Source: Planctomycetota bacterium (GTDB lineage Bacteria; Planctomycetota; Phycisphaerae; WQYP01; JAJZKY01). From it: 7,536 nt of DNA. Positions 5,589 to 7,536 of the stretch are shown here, piece by piece. Position 1 is the first letter of the stretch, and each line of letters begins with the position of its first letter. The stretch is from positions 1 to 7,536 of the forward strand of contig JAJZKY010000207.1 of NCBI GenBank assembly GCA_021803885.1, read 5' to 3'. The notes beneath the pieces are model-generated. The model was not told the DNA's origin. It saw only the letters and a program-made list of their open reading frames with translations, and made no database searches. Position numbers and translations under genes: made by a program.

Positions 5589-6680
5589 TTGACGCAATCC
5601 TCGATTCTTGTAACAGGTGGCGCAGGGTTTATCGGGTCCAATTTTGTGCTCGACTGGCTGCAGTCTTCTCAGGATTCGACGCGCCCCCTGATTAATGTTG
5701 ACTGCCTCACGTATGCCGGGAACCTCAAAAACCTTGAGGGAGTGGCGACGCATCCGGGGTATACGTTTGCTCGCGCCGACATTTGCGATCGCGAGCGCAT
5801 GGATGAGTTGCTCGCAAAACATCAGCCTCGCGCGATTGTGCACTTCGCGGCGGAAAGCCACGTGGACCGCTCGATCCTCGGGCCGGAGGCCTTTGTCGAA
5901 ACCAATGTGCGGGGAACGTTTGTGCTGCTGGAAGCAGCGCGGGCGTATTGGAATCGATTGTCGGAGCAGGACCGCGCCGCATTTCGATTTCTGCATGTGT
6001 CGACCGACGAAGTGTACGGTTCACTGGGAGCCGAAGATCCGGCATTTTGCGAAACCACGCCGTATGCGCCGAACAGTCCCTACTCGGCAACCAAGGCGGC
6101 CTCGGACCACATGGTACGGGCGTATTTCCATACCTACGGCCTGCCTGCGATAATCACCAATTGCTCCAATAATTACGGCCCGTATCACTTTCCAGAAAAG
6201 TTGATTCCATTGGTAATTACGCATGCGCTGGAAGGCAAGCCGCTGCCGATTTATGGCGACGGGTTGAATGTGCGCGACTGGCTGTATGTCGGCGATCACT
6301 GCGCCGCGCTGCGCCTGGTGCTGGAGCGGGGAAGGCCGGGAGAAACCTACAACGTTGGCGGCAGAAATGAACGCAGCAATCGCGAGGTGGTGGAAACGAT
6401 CTGCGAAATTCTCGACGAGCTGCGTCCTGGATCGCAGCATTGTCCGCACAAGCAGCTGATCCGGTTTGTCAAGGACCGGCCAGGCCATGACCGGCGCTAT
6501 GCTATCGACGCAACCAAACTGGAACGTGAGCTGGGCTGGCGGCCGCGCGAGACATTTTCCACTGGCCTGCGCAAGACGGTGGAGTGGTATCTCGACCATC
6601 CGGCGTGGATCGCGGATGTGGTGAGCGGCGCGTATCGCAAATGGATGGAACAGAACTACCAGGACAGGATTGAGAAATAG
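5589..6680 (+). CDS. rfbB: dTDP-glucose 4,6-dehydratase
   Basis: RfbB/RmlB is an NAD-dependent short-chain (extended SDR) enzyme converting dTDP-glucose to dTDP-4-keto-6-deoxyglucose, the second step of dTDP-rhamnose synthesis. With the TTG start at 5589 the product has 363 residues, close to the usual 340-360. Visible motifs are the NAD-binding [11 protein letters not shown] (9-19), VDCLTYAGN (37-45) with Asp38, [11 protein letters not shown] (86-96), the catalytic STDEVYG with Thr139-Asp140-Glu141, the YSATK pair Tyr165 and Lys169, [15 protein letters not shown], and [29 protein letters not shown] lies near the C-terminus. All catalytic residues are present. An upstream TTG at 5571 would add six residues; no in-frame ATG exists near the start. 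The stop TAG at 6678-6680 is 23 bases before rfbA on the same strand, so the two are very likely cotranscribed. Confidence 0.97.
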   Translation: MTQSSILVTGGAGFIGSNFVLDWLQSSQDSTRPLINVDCLTYAGNLKNLEGVATHPGYTFARADICDRERMDELLAKHQPRAIVHFAAESHVDRSILGPEAFVETNVRGTFVLLEAARAYWNRLSEQDRAAFRFLHVSTDEVYGSLGAEDPAFCETTPYAPNSPYSATKAASDHMVRAYFHTYGLPAIITNCSNNYGPYHFPEKLIPLVITHALEGKPLPIYGDGLNVRDWLYVGDHCAALRLVLERGRPGETYNVGGRNERSNREVVETICEILDELRPGSQHCPHKQLIRFVKDRPGHDRRYAIDATKLERELGWRPRETFSTGLRKTVEWYLDHPAWIADVVSGAYRKWMEQNYQDRIEK

Positions 6681-6692
6681 AAATAGAAATAG
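6675..6692 (+). repeat. Three tandem AAATAG units across the rfbB stop codon
   Basis: AAATAG is repeated three times without interruption. The first copy contains the rfbB stop, and the next two add in-frame TAG codons at 6684 and 6690. The third copy overlaps the rfbA ribosome binding site. Changes in copy number would alter the rfbB-rfbA gap by six bases without affecting either reading frame. Confidence 0.8.
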
Positions 6693-6697
6693 AGGAG
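6691..6697 (+). promoter_or_regulatory. Ribosome binding site of rfbA
   Basis: AGAGGAG lies six bases before the TTG at 6704. It is a strong Shine-Dalgarno at good distance and fixes the non-ATG start of rfbA. Confidence 0.75.
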
Positions 6698-6703
6698 CGT
6701 AGC

Positions 6704-7536
6704 TTGCGAGGAATCATTCTTGCCGGAGGTTCGGGGACCCGTCTGTATCCGCTGACGATTGCGGCCAGCAAACAACTACTGCCGGTTTATGACAAGCCGA
6801 TGATCTACTATCCGCTGTCGGCGCTGATGCTCGCAGGAATTCGCGAGGTCCTGATTATTTCCACACCTGAAGACACGCCGCGATTTGAGGCGCTGCTCGG
6901 GACCGGCGAGCAGTGGGGGCTTTCATTTCAATATGCGGTGCAGCCGGAACCCGGCGGGCTGGCGCAGGCATTTCTGATTGGCGAACAATTTGTCGATGGG
7001 CAGCGTTCCGCGCTGGTGCTGGGCGACAACATTTTTTATGGCCACGATCTTTCGCGCATGTTGCAAAGCGCCGCGCAACGGGAGGATGGCGCGACCGTGT
7101 TTGCCTATCCGGTGCAGGACCCGGAGCGGTACGGAGTGGTCGAGTTCGATTCCGAACGACGGGCGATCTCGATCGAGGAGAAGCCCCGTGAACCGAAGTC
7201 CCGCTATGCGGTCACGGGAGTGTATTTTTACGACCGGCAAGTGGTCGAGGTCGCAAAGTCTTTGAAGCCATCGCCCCGCGGAGAACTGGAAATTACGGAT
7301 GTCAATCGCTGGTACCTGGAGCGCGGCCAGTTGCACGTGGAAGTGCTCGGACGCGGATTCGCGTGGCTGGACACGGGCACGCAGGATTCCTTGATTGAAG
7401 CGGCGACCTTTATCCAGACGATTGAAAAACGCCAGGGATTGAAGGTGGCCTGTCCGGAGGAAATCGCATATCACCTGGGCTACATTGACGCGACGCAGAT
7501 GGAGCGACTGGCTGCCAAGCTGGGCAAGAGCGGCTA
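6704..7536 (+). CDS. rfbA: Glucose-1-phosphate thymidylyltransferase (3' end outside window)
   Basis: RfbA/RmlA joins glucose-1-phosphate and dTTP to give dTDP-glucose and pyrophosphate, the first step of the dTDP-rhamnose pathway, in the cytoplasm. The frame from TTG at 6704 runs uninterrupted to the right edge, giving 277 complete codons of a family that is usually about 290 long, so only the C-terminal tip is missing. Family motifs in order are [12 protein letters not shown] (3-14, nucleotide binding), [18 protein letters not shown] (22-39), [11 protein letters not shown] (80-90), LGDNIFYG (106-113) with the metal-binding Asp108, YGVVEFD, the IEEKP block, [12 protein letters not shown], and [16 protein letters not shown] is the only possible start: an in-frame TGA lies upstream at 6671-6673 and the first ATG, codon 33, is beyond the nucleotide loop. 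rfbA follows rfbB by 23 bases and is probably translated from the same message. Confidence 0.96.
   Translation, partial: MRGIILAGGSGTRLYPLTIAASKQLLPVYDKPMIYYPLSALMLAGIREVLIISTPEDTPRFEALLGTGEQWGLSFQYAVQPEPGGLAQAFLIGEQFVDGQRSALVLGDNIFYGHDLSRMLQSAAQREDGATVFAYPVQDPERYGVVEFDSERRAISIEEKPREPKSRYAVTGVYFYDRQVVEVAKSLKPSPRGELEITDVNRWYLERGQLHVEVLGRGFAWLDTGTQDSLIEAATFIQTIEKRQGLKVACPEEIAYHLGYIDATQMERLAAKLGKSG

Noticed and set aside
6021..6599. 192-codon minus-strand ORF opposite rfbB
   Set aside because: It is antisense to the conserved core of rfbB and has no family likeness.

Overview
The window reads as a bacterial chromosome fragment, moderately GC-rich. It most likely comes from Acidobacteriota (Terriglobia-like). 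This is inferred from a large secreted FG-GAP/VCBS-repeat protein with C-terminal Ig-like domains, a type strongly expanded in that phylum, beside a dTDP-rhamnose locus. No rRNA or other taxonomic marker is present, so the assignment is tentative.

Layout, left to right. (1) Positions 1-239: the 3' end of an unrecognised plus-strand gene that enters from outside the window. (2) About 241-669, minus: the C-terminal remnant of an IS630-family transposase. It has lost its N-terminal half and first catalytic Asp, and its stop codon lies one base from the stop of the left-hand gene. (3) 690-4079, minus: one 1129-residue secreted protein with a signal peptide, 14 FG-GAP/VCBS repeats (two groups of seven) and three Ig-like domains. 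Its 3' end abuts the transposase remnant, so its tail may be altered. (4) 4080-4749: 670 bases without a convincing gene, holding small inverted and direct repeats and a weak terminator candidate. (5) 4750-5295, minus: rfbC. (6) 5296-5588: a divergent control region. (7) 5589-6680, plus: rfbB. (8) 6704 to the right edge, plus: rfbA, lacking only its last dozen or so codons.

The rfb genes form one pathway: RfbA makes dTDP-glucose from glucose-1-phosphate and dTTP, RfbB dehydrates it to dTDP-4-keto-6-deoxyglucose, and RfbC epimerises that to the substrate of RfbD. RfbD is not in the window and may lie beyond the right edge. The product, dTDP-L-rhamnose, feeds surface polysaccharides. rfbC faces away from rfbB-rfbA, so the step between RfbB and RfbD is transcribed separately. 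The large repeat protein has no visible functional link to this pathway.

I found no strong evidence for an undescribed system. The most interesting points are the 7+7 repeat organisation of the secreted protein, the probable leaderless start of rfbC, the overlapping inverted repeats before rfbB, and the eroded IS junctions on both sides of the transposase remnant.
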